Shown here piece by piece: positions 1-6,923 of a stretch of 8,411 nucleotides of DNA. The DNA comes from Alphaproteobacteria bacterium (GTDB lineage: Bacteria > Pseudomonadota > Alphaproteobacteria > Paracaedibacterales > CAITNM01). Location of the stretch: assembly GCA_947499175.1 (NCBI GenBank), contig CANMNU010000055.1:1-8411 (forward strand). The letters run 5' to 3'. The notes under the pieces are model-generated. The model did no database searches, was not told where the DNA came from, and was given only the letters and a program-made list of their open reading frames with translations. A program made the position numbers and the translations under genes. The first letter of the stretch is position 1. Every line of letters starts with the position of its first letter.

Positions 1-1154
1 AAGAATGTCTTTCATTCTATGAGGCTCAAAAGAACAATTCTAGTAATGAATGCCGGCCACTTGTTCTGGAATTCTTGGCTCAACCACAATTTGCAATATT
101 TTTACTAAAAGATAGCCCAAAAGAGACCAATAAGTTTCTTAAGTTTGAAGAAATGAGCAATTGCTTGGAGTATTTAAGCGATGATCAAAAGAAAGCAGCT
201 TTCGCATATTTATATGAAGTAATTCGTGACTTTAAAAGTTTAGAATCTGAATATAAAATTATGTCTCGTGCTAACCCTCAAATAAAGTTAGATCAAATAG
301 AAAAATTGCGTGTTCAAGTTAAAAATTCATTGGGTGACAAGTCAAAAGAATTTAAAAAACTAAATACTGTCAATAAAGATTTTGTGAATTTTAAAAATGC
401 TATGGATGACTTACTAACAGGAGTTACAAGAGCTAAATCTTTAATTGATAATATTGATTTATATACTGATATTGCCACCAAACTACCAGATGCATCCGAA
501 GCTGCGCTAGATTCTCTTATTACTGAAAATACAGAAGTAGATATGAGTACACAAATTAAAGAAATTATATCTAGGTCGAAGAAAATTAAGGTTGCTGAAG
601 AATTAGATAGCCTTATTTCTGATCTTAAGGCACTTAATGATGCTATGTGCGTATCAAAATCTTTCGTTGTCAAACTTAATGGAGCTCAAAAAAAATTAGG
701 TGTGCTAGCTGAACCAGATAATTTAAAAACTGTCTTTACTAACCTAAAAGAAAAAGCACTTAACTTAATAAAATCTACAAATAAAGTACCAGATTTAAAT
801 ATTATCAATGCACCAAAACAAAACGTGCCAATTAAGGTACCAGACCAAAAAATTCAAATTAAGAATCCGGTCAATAATGCACCTATAAAACCTGCGCAAA
901 ACCAAGTGGTTGATCCAAAGGTAGCTGATGGCCTTATTCTTGCAGAAAAGTATTTGAAGTATTTTGAAACTGAAGATGGTAAACAGGCTTTTCAAAAGAA
1001 AATAGATGGTATAGATGATATTGAGGATATGATTGATGCAATAAAAAAAATAAGTGGAGCATTAAAAAGCGCAAATCCTATGCTAAAGGCCAGTATACCA
1101 AAAAAACTTATAGAACTTAAACAAATTGCTGATGCATTTCCTCTGCTAAATTAA
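1..1154 (+). CDS. Unrecognised lysine-rich helical protein, 5' end outside the window
   Basis: The reading frame is open from base 3 to the TAA at 1152-1154, giving at least 383 residues. There is no stop upstream of the TTG at 75, so that TTG is most likely internal and the true start lies before the window. I recognise no family. The protein is rich in Lys, Asp, Asn, Leu and Ile, with long stretches of helical or coiled-coil character (roughly 190-870 and 910-1140 in base coordinates). Between them is a Pro/Asn/Gln-rich linker with four degenerate 9-residue repeats. I see no transmembrane segment or catalytic motif in the visible part; a signal peptide, if any, would be outside. Composition is more AT-rich than the nuo genes (hand count of bases 241-300: 17 of 60 G+C, against 29 of 60 for 2101-2160). 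It is followed by a hairpin and a new promoter, so it is not part of the nuo operon. It could be a lineage-specific surface or host-interaction protein, but that is only a guess. Confidence 0.8.
   Translation, partial: ECLSFYEAQKNNSSNECRPLVLEFLAQPQFAIFLLKDSPKETNKFLKFEEMSNCLEYLSDDQKKAAFAYLYEVIRDFKSLESEYKIMSRANPQIKLDQIEKLRVQVKNSLGDKSKEFKKLNTVNKDFVNFKNAMDDLLTGVTRAKSLIDNIDLYTDIATKLPDASEAALDSLITENTEVDMSTQIKEIISRSKKIKVAEELDSLISDLKALNDAMCVSKSFVVKLNGAQKKLGVLAEPDNLKTVFTNLKEKALNLIKSTNKVPDLNIINAPKQNVPIKVPDQKIQIKNPVNNAPIKPAQNQVVDPKVADGLILAEKYLKYFETEDGKQAFQKKIDGIDDIEDMIDAIKKISGALKSANPMLKASIPKKLIELKQIADAFPLLN
798..905 (+). repeat. Four degenerate 27-bp (9-residue) tandem repeats in the orphan protein
   Basis: In frame, the units read NIINAPKQN, VPIKVPDQK, IQIKNPVNN and APIKPAQNQ. 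Ile is at position 3 in all four units, Lys at position 4 in the last three, and Pro at position 6 in the first three (shifted to position 5 in the fourth). The DNA copies have diverged, so this is an old repeat preserved mainly at protein level. It forms the Pro-rich linker between two helical parts. A low-complexity linker without true duplication is an alternative. Confidence 0.55.
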
Positions 1155-1170
1155 AGAATAACGACAGTGT

Positions 1171-1199
1171 AAACCCACGGGGGTTACCCCGTGGAGTTT
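1171..1199 (+). terminator. GC-rich hairpin, probable terminator of the upstream gene
   Basis: An 8-bp perfect stem (1175-1182 CCACGGGG with 1187-1194 CCCCGTGG) has a 4-base loop GTTA and is extended by AAAC (1171-1174) pairing with GTTT (1196-1199) across one bulged A at 1195. It begins 16 bases after the stop of the upstream gene and lies before the next promoter, which fits transcription termination. The tail (GTTTCTCT) is not a strong uninterrupted T-run, so it might instead be a dispersed palindromic element or an mRNA-stabilising 3' structure. No comparable stem is seen elsewhere in the window. Confidence 0.6.
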
Positions 1200-1240
1200 C
1201 TCTAAAAGGAAAGAAATAAAAATTAACAAAAACAAATCCA

Positions 1241-1268
1241 TTTTCACAAATATTTTCCGTGGTATACT
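1241..1268 (+). promoter_or_regulatory. Putative sigma-70 promoter of the nuoCDEFG operon
   Basis: The -10 box TATACT (1263-1268) matches five of six consensus bases and is preceded by TGG (1260-1262), an extended -10. A candidate -35, TTTTCA (1241-1246), has a 16-base spacer and matches four of six; TTCACA at 1243-1248 is a better match but only 14 bases away. Transcription would start near 1275, leaving about 24 bases of leader before the TTG start of nuoC. GTGG (1259-1262) and CCAC (1269-1272) flank the -10 as a short inverted repeat. The stretch between the hairpin and this promoter is A-rich, with nothing else recognisable. Confidence 0.5.
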
Positions 1269-1298
1269 CCACACTAATAGATAAAAATTTATTTCAAC

Positions 1299-1892
1299 TT
1301 GAAAGAATCATTAGAAACATTACTTGCAGGTATTGGTTGTGACCTGCAAAAGGTCGATACCTCAACATCACCGATTAGCGTTGTTGTTTTTTCTGCAAAT
1401 ATCGTGCGTGCACTCATGTTTTTACGTGATCACCCCAAAATGCGTTTCACCCAATTGGTTGATTTATGCGGTGTTGATTACCCTAAAAAAACTATTCGAT
1501 ATCAACTTGTTTATCATCTGCTTAGTCACACTACTAATCAGCGCCTTATGGTCAAAATAGCAAGTGATGCCTTGGTCGCTATACCCTCAGTCATTAACGT
1601 TTATCCAAATGCAAATTGGTATGAACGTGAAATATGGGATATGTTTGGCATTCATTTTGATAATCACCCTGATCTGCGACGAATCTTGTGTGATTATAAT
1701 TTTTCCGGTTACCCGTTGCGCAAAGATTTTCCTATTTCAGGTTATAATGAAGTTTTCTTTAACCAAAAATCAGGAAATGTGGAATATAAAGAGCTAAATT
1801 TAAACCAAGATTTTCGAAAATTTGATTTTTTAAGTCCCTGGGAAGGGCAGTGGGATGAGCTTTTAAAAAAAGAAACGGAGGCTCATCAATGA
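1299..1892 (+). CDS. nuoC: NADH-quinone oxidoreductase subunit C (complex I 30 kDa subunit)
   Basis: This is a 197-residue protein of the usual length for a free-standing NuoC. It belongs to the peripheral connecting arm of complex I, next to NuoD, and has no cofactor of its own. The C-terminal half carries the family signature: NWYEREIWDMFGIHF at 106-120, HPDLRRIL at 123-130, and GYPLRKDFPISGY at 137-149. The start is TTG at 1299: an in-frame TAG lies at 1278-1280, only seven codons upstream; no ATG or GTG lies between; and the next ATG (residue 40) would cut into the domain. No good Shine-Dalgarno precedes the TTG, so initiation may be weak or the true start may be a nearby ATT or ATA. It is the first gene of the operon and overlaps nuoD by ATGA. 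Normally nuoB would precede it; here there is an unrelated gene and a promoter. Confidence 0.95.
   Translation: MKESLETLLAGIGCDLQKVDTSTSPISVVVFSANIVRALMFLRDHPKMRFTQLVDLCGVDYPKKTIRYQLVYHLLSHTTNQRLMVKIASDALVAIPSVINVYPNANWYEREIWDMFGIHFDNHPDLRRILCDYNFSGYPLRKDFPISGYNEVFFNQKSGNVEYKELNLNQDFRKFDFLSPWEGQWDELLKKETEAHQ
1877..1881 (+). promoter_or_regulatory. Strong ribosome binding site of nuoD
   Basis: GGAGG lies within the end of nuoC, 7 bases before the ATG at 1889. It is the best Shine-Dalgarno match in the window and fixes the nuoD start. With the ATGA overlap it suggests coupled but efficient translation of nuoD. Confidence 0.8.
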
Positions 1893-3055
1893 ATGATAAG
1901 TATACCATTAACTTTGGGCCACAGCATCCAGCAGCGCATGGTGTGTTGCGTTTAGTCCTTGACCTTGAAGGTGAGGTTGTTGCACGTGCGGACCCTCATA
2001 TTGGATTTTTACACCGCGGTACAGAAAAATTAATCGAACAAAAAACTTATCTGCAGGCAATTCCATATTTTGACCGCCTTGATTATGTTTCGCCAATGAA
2101 CCAGGAGCATGCGTTTGTGCTAGCCATTGAAAAATTACTTGGTATAAGTGCCCCTGCTCGGGCGCAATATATTCGTATTCTGTTCAGCGAACTAACCAGA
2201 ATTGGCAACCATTTGCTAAATATTGCAACATTTGTGCTTGATGTTGGTGGAATGACCCCATTTTTATGGGCATTTGAAGAACGTGAAGTGATTATGGGTT
2301 TTTATGAAAAAGCCAGCGGAGCAAGGCTGCATGCAGCTTATTTTAGGCCTGGTGGCGTTGCCAAAGACATTTCTAAAGACTTGCTTGAAGAAATCTATGA
2401 TTTTGCAAACCGCCTACCTAAGGTTATTGATGATATTGAAAGCTTAGTTACCAACAATCGTATTTTTAAGCAACGTACTGTTGATATTGGCATTATCAAT
2501 GGCAAAGATGCAATTGCATGGGGGCTCTCTGGACCTATGCTTCGGGCTTCTGGTATAGCTTGGGATTTACGTAAATCCCAGCCTTATGAAATTTACGAAA
2601 ATCTAGATTTTGATATTCCAATCGGCAAACATGGTGATTGTTACGATCGCTATTTAGTACGAATTGCTGAAATGCGAGAATCAATTAGGCTAATTTTTCA
2701 GTGCTTAGAAAAAATGCCAAGTGGACCAGTCCACCACAGTAACCCAAAAATTTCACCACCTAATAGGGCTGAAATGAAAAATTCAATGGAAGCCTTGATT
2801 CATCATTTCAAATTATTTACCGAAGGGTTTCATGTGCCAGAAGGTGAAGTTTATGTGGCAGTTGAAGCGCCAAAAGGTGAGTTTGGTGTTCACTTAATTT
2901 CAGATGGTTCAAACAAGCCTTACCGTTGCAAAATTCGTGCACCTGGATTTGCTTTTTTACAAGCACTTGATTTTATGGGACGCGGCTATTTACTTTCAGA
3001 CATTGTTGCTATTTTAGGATCAATGGATATTGTTTTTGGAGAGATTGATCGTTAA
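1889..3055 (+). CDS. nuoD: NADH-quinone oxidoreductase subunit D (complex I 49 kDa subunit)
   Basis: This 388-residue protein is a full-length free-standing NuoD, related to the large subunit of [NiFe] hydrogenases but without the metal site. With NuoB it forms the quinone-binding pocket. NFGPQHPAAHG at residues 8-18 is the conserved loop; His17 and Tyr66 (in DRLDYVSPMNQEH) sit at the positions corresponding to the quinone-headgroup residues His59 and Tyr108 of the bovine 49 kDa subunit, including the 49-residue spacing. Other hallmarks are FLHRGTEKLIE (40-50), the FEEREVIMGFYEKASGAR region (129-146), YFRPGGV (151-157), GKHGDCYDRYLVR (246-258) and the C-terminal DIVFGEIDR (380-388). The separation from nuoC differs from the fused NuoCD of enterobacteria. 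The stop TAA shares one base with the ATG of nuoE. The catalytic partner NuoB is not encoded in the window. Confidence 0.98.
   Translation: MNDKYTINFGPQHPAAHGVLRLVLDLEGEVVARADPHIGFLHRGTEKLIEQKTYLQAIPYFDRLDYVSPMNQEHAFVLAIEKLLGISAPARAQYIRILFSELTRIGNHLLNIATFVLDVGGMTPFLWAFEEREVIMGFYEKASGARLHAAYFRPGGVAKDISKDLLEEIYDFANRLPKVIDDIESLVTNNRIFKQRTVDIGIINGKDAIAWGLSGPMLRASGIAWDLRKSQPYEIYENLDFDIPIGKHGDCYDRYLVRIAEMRESIRLIFQCLEKMPSGPVHHSNPKISPPNRAEMKNSMEALIHHFKLFTEGFHVPEGEVYVAVEAPKGEFGVHLISDGSNKPYRCKIRAPGFAFLQALDFMGRGYLLSDIVAILGSMDIVFGEIDR
3038..3042 (+). promoter_or_regulatory. Ribosome binding site candidate of nuoE
   Basis: GGAGA lies in the last codons of nuoD, 12 bases before the nuoE ATG. The spacing is somewhat long, and re-initiation at the TAATG junction probably contributes. 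Confidence 0.45.
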
Positions 3056-3600
3056 TGACCTTTGCATTTACCCATGAAAATCTAACTAAAATAGCTGAGA
3101 TTTTAAAAAAATATCCAGATGATCGAAAAGCTAGTGCCGTGTTGCCTTTGCTTGATTTAGCGCAACGCCAAAATGATGGATGGCTTAAACCTTCAGCTAT
3201 TGCAGAAGTTGCTAATTTATTGGGCATGGCTGAAATGCGCGTGTATGAAGTAGCAAGTTTTTATACCATGTTTAATTTAAAACCAGTTGGTAAGTATCAT
3301 GTGCAGGTTTGTGGTACTATACCATGTGCATTGCGTGGTGCTGAAGAAATCATGGAAGTTTGCAAAGATCATCTGAATATTTCATTAGGCCAAACGACAG
3401 CTGATGGTACGTTTACTTTATCAGAGGTTGAGTGCTTAGGGGCTTGCGTTAATGCGCCAATGTTGCAAATTAATGATGATTTTTTTGAAGATCTAACCCC
3501 AGAATCGACCAAAAAACTTTTAGAGGATTTGAAATCTGGTAAAGTTCCAAAGTGTGGTTCACAAGCTGGAAGACAATGCTCAAAGGCTGCTTCATGTTAA
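3055..3600 (+). CDS. nuoE: NADH-quinone oxidoreductase subunit E (24 kDa, 2Fe-2S)
   Basis: This 181-residue thioredoxin-like ferredoxin subunit is part of the NADH dehydrogenase module with NuoF and NuoG, and carries the off-path N1a [2Fe-2S] cluster. A helical N-terminal domain (about 7-75), containing the conserved segment VYEVASFYTMFNLKP (63-77), precedes the Fe-S domain. The four ligands are visible as C86-x4-C91 (in CGTIPCALRG) and C127-x3-C131 (in ECLGAC). The start ATG at 3055 overlaps the nuoD stop by one base and gives the usual length. The C-terminal tail CGSQAGRQCSKAASC holds three additional cysteines (167, 175, 181). Its GRQ-x-S element recalls the tail of alphaproteobacterial NuoE, but the cysteines seem unusual. 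The last 7 bases overlap nuoF. Confidence 0.97.
   Translation: MTFAFTHENLTKIAEILKKYPDDRKASAVLPLLDLAQRQNDGWLKPSAIAEVANLLGMAEMRVYEVASFYTMFNLKPVGKYHVQVCGTIPCALRGAEEIMEVCKDHLNISLGQTTADGTFTLSEVECLGACVNAPMLQINDDFFEDLTPESTKKLLEDLKSGKVPKCGSQAGRQCSKAASC
3583..3586 (+). promoter_or_regulatory. Ribosome binding site that decides the nuoF start
   Basis: AAGG (within AAAGG) stands 7 bases before the ATG at 3594, inside the end of nuoE. The frame is open further upstream with an ATG at 3552, but the protein beginning at 3594 (MLKPQDRIFTNLFG) aligns with the family start. The 14 extra residues of the longer version would merely be out-of-frame nuoE sequence. Confidence 0.7.
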
Positions 3601-4868
3601 AACCTCAAGATCGTATTTTTACCAACCTTTTTGGTGATAGTCCTAGTAACTTAAAAGCATCTCAATCTCGCGGTGATTGGCATGGAGTTAAGGAAATCAT
3701 TCAAAAAGGTGCGGACTGGATAATTGAAGAAGTTAAAGCCAGTGGTCTACGCGGTCGTGGTGGTGGAGGGTTTTCCACAGGCATGAAATGGTCGTTTATG
3801 CCAAAAAAATCTGAAAAGCCTCATTATTTTTTAATAAATGCGGACGAAAGCGAACCAGGCACTTGTAAAGACCGTGATATTTTAAGAAATGAACCTCATA
3901 AATTATTAGAAGGTATTGCTTACGCTAGCTTTGCTATTGGGGCCAATACGGCATATATTTACGTTCGTGGTGAATATTTTCGTGAAGCCGAAGTGCTGCA
4001 AGCAGCAATAAATGAAGCTTATTCTGCTGGTTTTTTTGGCAAAAATTCTGAAAAAACTATTGGCTGGTCATTAGATGTTTATTTACATCGTGGGGCTGGA
4101 GCCTATATTTGTGGGGAAGAATCAGCATTAATGGAAAGCCTTGAAGGTAAAAAAGGATTTCCCCGTTTAAAACCACCTTTTCCAGCTCAGTCAGGGTTAT
4201 ACGGTTGTCCAACTACCATTAACAATGTGGAATCAATTGCCGTAGTGCCAACTATTTTGCGCCGTGGAGCAAATTGGTTTGCAGGTATTGGCAGACCTAA
4301 CAACACTGGTACTAAAATCTTCTGTATTTCAGGGCATGTTAATAAGCCATGTAACATCGAAGAAGAAATGGGAATACCTCTGCGTGAGCTAATTGAAAAA
4401 CATGCAGGTGGGGTACGTGGTGGTTGGGATAACTTAAAGGCAATAATCCCAGGTGGATCTTCTGTACCATTATTGCCAAAGTCAATTTGTGACGATGTTT
4501 TAATGGATTTTGACTCACTGCGTAATGTGCAAAGTGGTTTGGGTACAGCGGCAGTAATTGTTATGGACCAATCAACTGATATAATAAAAGCCATTGCTCG
4601 TTTGTCAAAATTTTATATGCATGAAAGTTGTGGTCAATGTTCTCCTTGCCGTGAGGGTACCGGATGGATGTGGCGAATGATGGAAAGATTGGTTAAGGGT
4701 CAGGCAGAAATTAGTGATATTGATCTATTGCAAAATGTTTCCAAACAAATTGAAGGACATACCATTTGTTTGTTTGGTGATGCTGCAGCATGGCCAGTTC
4801 AAGGTTTGATCAGACATTTTAGACCAGAAATTGAAGCACGTATTAAGCAGGCAATAGCACATGGTTAA
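3594..4868 (+). CDS. nuoF: NADH-quinone oxidoreductase subunit F (51 kDa, NADH/FMN/4Fe-4S)
   Basis: This 424-residue subunit is where NADH is oxidised: hydride passes to FMN and electrons move to the N3 [4Fe-4S] cluster. The glycine-rich NADH/FMN region is GLRGRGGGGFSTGMKW at 51-66, followed by NADESEPGTCKDR (82-94) and GAGAYICGEESALMESLEG (167-185). The N3 ligands are C346, C349 and C352 (in ESCGQCSPCREGTGW) plus C392 (in GHTICLFGDAAAWP). Every expected motif is intact. The start at 3594 is chosen from the Shine-Dalgarno and the family N-terminus. It overlaps nuoE by 7 bases and nuoG by 8 bases, so translation of the three module subunits is probably coupled. An alphaproteobacterial origin fits the N-terminus PQDRIFTNLFG. 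Confidence 0.98.
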   Translation: MLKPQDRIFTNLFGDSPSNLKASQSRGDWHGVKEIIQKGADWIIEEVKASGLRGRGGGGFSTGMKWSFMPKKSEKPHYFLINADESEPGTCKDRDILRNEPHKLLEGIAYASFAIGANTAYIYVRGEYFREAEVLQAAINEAYSAGFFGKNSEKTIGWSLDVYLHRGAGAYICGEESALMESLEGKKGFPRLKPPFPAQSGLYGCPTTINNVESIAVVPTILRRGANWFAGIGRPNNTGTKIFCISGHVNKPCNIEEEMGIPLRELIEKHAGGVRGGWDNLKAIIPGGSSVPLLPKSICDDVLMDFDSLRNVQSGLGTAAVIVMDQSTDIIKAIARLSKFYMHESCGQCSPCREGTGWMWRMMERLVKGQAEISDIDLLQNVSKQIEGHTICLFGDAAAWPVQGLIRHFRPEIEARIKQAIAHG

Positions 4869-6840
4869 ACTAATTATTGATGATGTAGAAGTTGAGGTAG
4901 AGCCAGGCACCAGTATTTTAAAAGCCTGTGGTGAGCTAGCTAAAGAAATTCCGGTATTTTGTTATCATCCACGACTAAAAGTTGCAGGTAATTGCCGCAT
5001 GTGTTTGGTTGAGGTTGAAAAATCCCCTAAACCAGTCGCAAGCTGTGCAACTGTAGTTTCTGAAGGTATGGTTGTTCGTACTCAAACTCCTATGGTTGAA
5101 AATGCTCGAAAAGGTGTGCTAGAGCTACTTTTAATTAATCACCCCCTAGATTGCCCAATTTGTGACCAAGGTGGTGAATGTGACCTGCAAGACATTACTT
5201 TAAACTACGGTTCCGGTAGTAGCCGTTACAAATTTTACAAACGCATTGTACCTAATAAATATATGGGTCCATTCATAAAAACAATAATGAATCGCTGTAT
5301 TCATTGTACGCGTTGTGTAAGATTTGCTACAGATGTTGCTGGTGTTGAAGAAATTGGAACCATTGGCAGAGGCGAAAATACAGAAATTATTAGTTATTTG
5401 GGTAAAGCTATAAGTTCAGAACTTTCAGGTAATATGATCGATATTTGTCCGGTAGGTGCGCTTACTAATAAACCATATGCTTTTCATGGCCGTCCTTGGG
5501 AATTACAAAGTACTGATTCTATAGATTTGCTTGATGCAGTAGGTAGCAATATTCGTATAGATGTGCGTGATTCCAAAGTTTTAAGGATTTTGCCGCGAAT
5601 TAATGAATCTATCAACGAAGAATGGATTAGTGATAAAACGCGATTTTCTTATGATGGCTTAACTTGCCAAAGACTTGATAAAACATATATTAAAAAAGAT
5701 GGGAAGTTAGTTGCATGTTCGTGGGAAGAAGCAATCGCTGTAATTTGTCAAAAAATTACCGAAACTAAACCGCAAGAAATAGCTGCTCTGGCTGGAGACT
5801 TGGCTGACCAAGAAAGCATGTTAGCTTTGCGTATGTTGCTTGATGATCTTAGGGTTAACAACCGTGACTGCAGGGTTGATGGCGCCATGATTCCATATGG
5901 TCATCGCAGTCATTATTTGTTTAATTCAACAATTCAAAATATTGAAAATGCTGATGCAATTTTACTAATTGGTTGTAACCCACGCCACGAAGCAACTATG
6001 GTAAATGCACGTTTGCGTAAAGCTGTGGTACACAATAACTGTAAAATTGCCTTAATTGGCAAGGTGAAAGATCTAACTTATCCTTATACTCATTTAGGAG
6101 ACACTGCCTTTTCTTTAAATGAAATAGGTAAATCTTCATTTGCTAATGTCTTAAAAACAGCTAAAAACCCAATAGTAATTTTGGGCACAAGTTGTTTCAT
6201 GCCTGACCAACTTGGTATATTGAACCTGGTAAATAAGCTTTTCCAGGAATATTCCTGCCAGGTGAATATTTTACATACAGCTGCAGCTAGGGTAGGTGGG
6301 TTGGATGTAGGTTTTCTGCCTAAAGAAAATGGTAAAGATTTCAATCAAATTATAAATGGCGCTAATGATGGTAGCCTAAAGCTATTATATTTATTGAATG
6401 TAGATATTGACCAAAGTTATGGTGATACATTTGTAGTTTACCAAGGACACCATGGCGACAAAGGTGCACACCTGGCAGATGTAATATTGCCAGGCTCGGC
6501 TTTTAGTGAAAAAAATTCTACATATGTAAACATGGAAGGGGTCTCTCAGCAAACTAAACATGTGTTACCTCCACCAGGTGATGCCAAGGAAGATTGGAAA
6601 ATTATTCGAGCAATCTCAGAAAAATTGGGCAAACCTTTACCATTTAATACCTTGGCGCAATTACAAAATTTGTTGCCAAATTTAGCTAAACCTGATTTTG
6701 AACCATTCAATGTAACAGATGCGAAATTAAGCCATGAACTGTTTAAAACTGCTGTGGTAAATTATTATATGCATGATGTAATTAGCCGACATTCAGTGAA
6801 TATGTCGAATGCTATTAAGGAAATTGTTGGTGAGCAATGA
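4861..6840 (+). CDS. nuoG: NADH-quinone oxidoreductase subunit G (75 kDa, Fe-S chain)
   Basis: The 659-residue protein carries electrons from NuoF towards the connecting arm. The N-terminal ferredoxin-like domain holds the N1b [2Fe-2S] ligands C34, C45, C48 and C62. Next comes the N5 cluster with its His ligand, H94 plus C98, C101 and C107 (in HPLDCPICDQGGEC). N4 follows with C146, C149, C152 and C196 (in NRCIHCTRC and DICPVGA). The rest, from about 216, is the molybdopterin-oxidoreductase-like fold lacking a cofactor; its family stretch HHGDKGAHLADVILPG is at 530-545. The extra N7 cysteine motif of E. coli NuoG is absent, as usual in alphaproteobacteria. It is a little shorter than the roughly 690 residues I would expect of alphaproteobacterial homologues, with no sign of frameshift. 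Start ATG overlaps nuoF by 8 bases, with AGG 9 bases upstream. No nuoH follows. Confidence 0.97.
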   Translation: MVKLIIDDVEVEVEPGTSILKACGELAKEIPVFCYHPRLKVAGNCRMCLVEVEKSPKPVASCATVVSEGMVVRTQTPMVENARKGVLELLLINHPLDCPICDQGGECDLQDITLNYGSGSSRYKFYKRIVPNKYMGPFIKTIMNRCIHCTRCVRFATDVAGVEEIGTIGRGENTEIISYLGKAISSELSGNMIDICPVGALTNKPYAFHGRPWELQSTDSIDLLDAVGSNIRIDVRDSKVLRILPRINESINEEWISDKTRFSYDGLTCQRLDKTYIKKDGKLVACSWEEAIAVICQKITETKPQEIAALAGDLADQESMLALRMLLDDLRVNNRDCRVDGAMIPYGHRSHYLFNSTIQNIENADAILLIGCNPRHEATMVNARLRKAVVHNNCKIALIGKVKDLTYPYTHLGDTAFSLNEIGKSSFANVLKTAKNPIVILGTSCFMPDQLGILNLVNKLFQEYSCQVNILHTAAARVGGLDVGFLPKENGKDFNQIINGANDGSLKLLYLLNVDIDQSYGDTFVVYQGHHGDKGAHLADVILPGSAFSEKNSTYVNMEGVSQQTKHVLPPPGDAKEDWKIIRAISEKLGKPLPFNTLAQLQNLLPNLAKPDFEPFNVTDAKLSHELFKTAVVNYYMHDVISRHSVNMSNAIKEIVGEQ

Positions 6841-6923
6841 GCGAAGTAAACAATCTATAAAAATATGAATAGATAATTTTGATTTTACTGCTAGCAATGC
6901 TAGAGTCTAAAAAACTTTACTAA
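6837..6923 (+). pseudogene. Possible remnant of a gene that once followed nuoG
   Basis: The nuoG stop overlaps an ATG (ATGA at 6837-6840), the same kind of junction as nuoC-nuoD. From that ATG the frame reads MSEVNNL, TAA, KYE, TAG, then the hydrophobic IILILLLAMLESKKLY before a TAA at 6921-6923. Two stops therefore interrupt a frame that looks like a short N-terminus followed by a membrane segment. Canonically the next gene is nuoH, a membrane protein, so this could be its decayed beginning. The stretch is short and could arise by chance in AT-rich spacer. Confidence 0.2.
6879..6906 (+). promoter_or_regulatory. Putative promoter of fabD with an overlapping palindrome
   Basis: TTGATT (6879-6884) and TAGAGT (6901-6906) are separated by 16 bases and each match four of six consensus positions. 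TGC directly before the -10 gives an extended -10, as in the nuoC promoter. The start would fall near 6913, about 18 bases before the fabD ATG. CTAGCAATGCTAG (6891-6903), a palindrome with perfect 6-base arms around one A, covers the spacer and part of the -10 and could be an operator. The call is weak and read-through from nuoG is possible. Confidence 0.35.

Noticed and set aside
75..77. TTG as the start of the first gene
   Set aside because: The same frame is open for 24 codons upstream to the window edge and no ribosome binding site stands before it, so the gene most likely begins outside the window.
1324..1797. Short forward-strand frames in another register inside nuoC
   Set aside because: The proteins have no family features, while the nuoC frame is fully supported by motifs.
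2722..2735. Inverted repeat GTGGAC-CA-GTCCAC inside nuoD
   Set aside because: It encodes the conserved SGPVHHS stretch and is explained by coding constraint and chance.
3552..3593. Upstream ATG extending nuoF by 14 residues
   Set aside because: The extra residues are out-of-frame nuoE sequence; the ATG at 3594 has a well-placed AAGG and gives the family N-terminus.
4187..4594. Reverse-strand open frame of 135 codons inside nuoF
   Set aside because: It lies wholly within a clearly conserved gene, has no recognisable domain and no promoter. The same applies to the reverse frames at 314-673, 795-995, 1908-2096, 3009-3227, 4725-4910, 6090-6344 and 7113-7421.
6244..6257. Perfect 14-bp palindrome CAGGAATATTCCTG inside nuoG
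   Set aside because: One such palindrome is expected about every 16 kb by chance, and it lies in a coding region; no partner site was seen.
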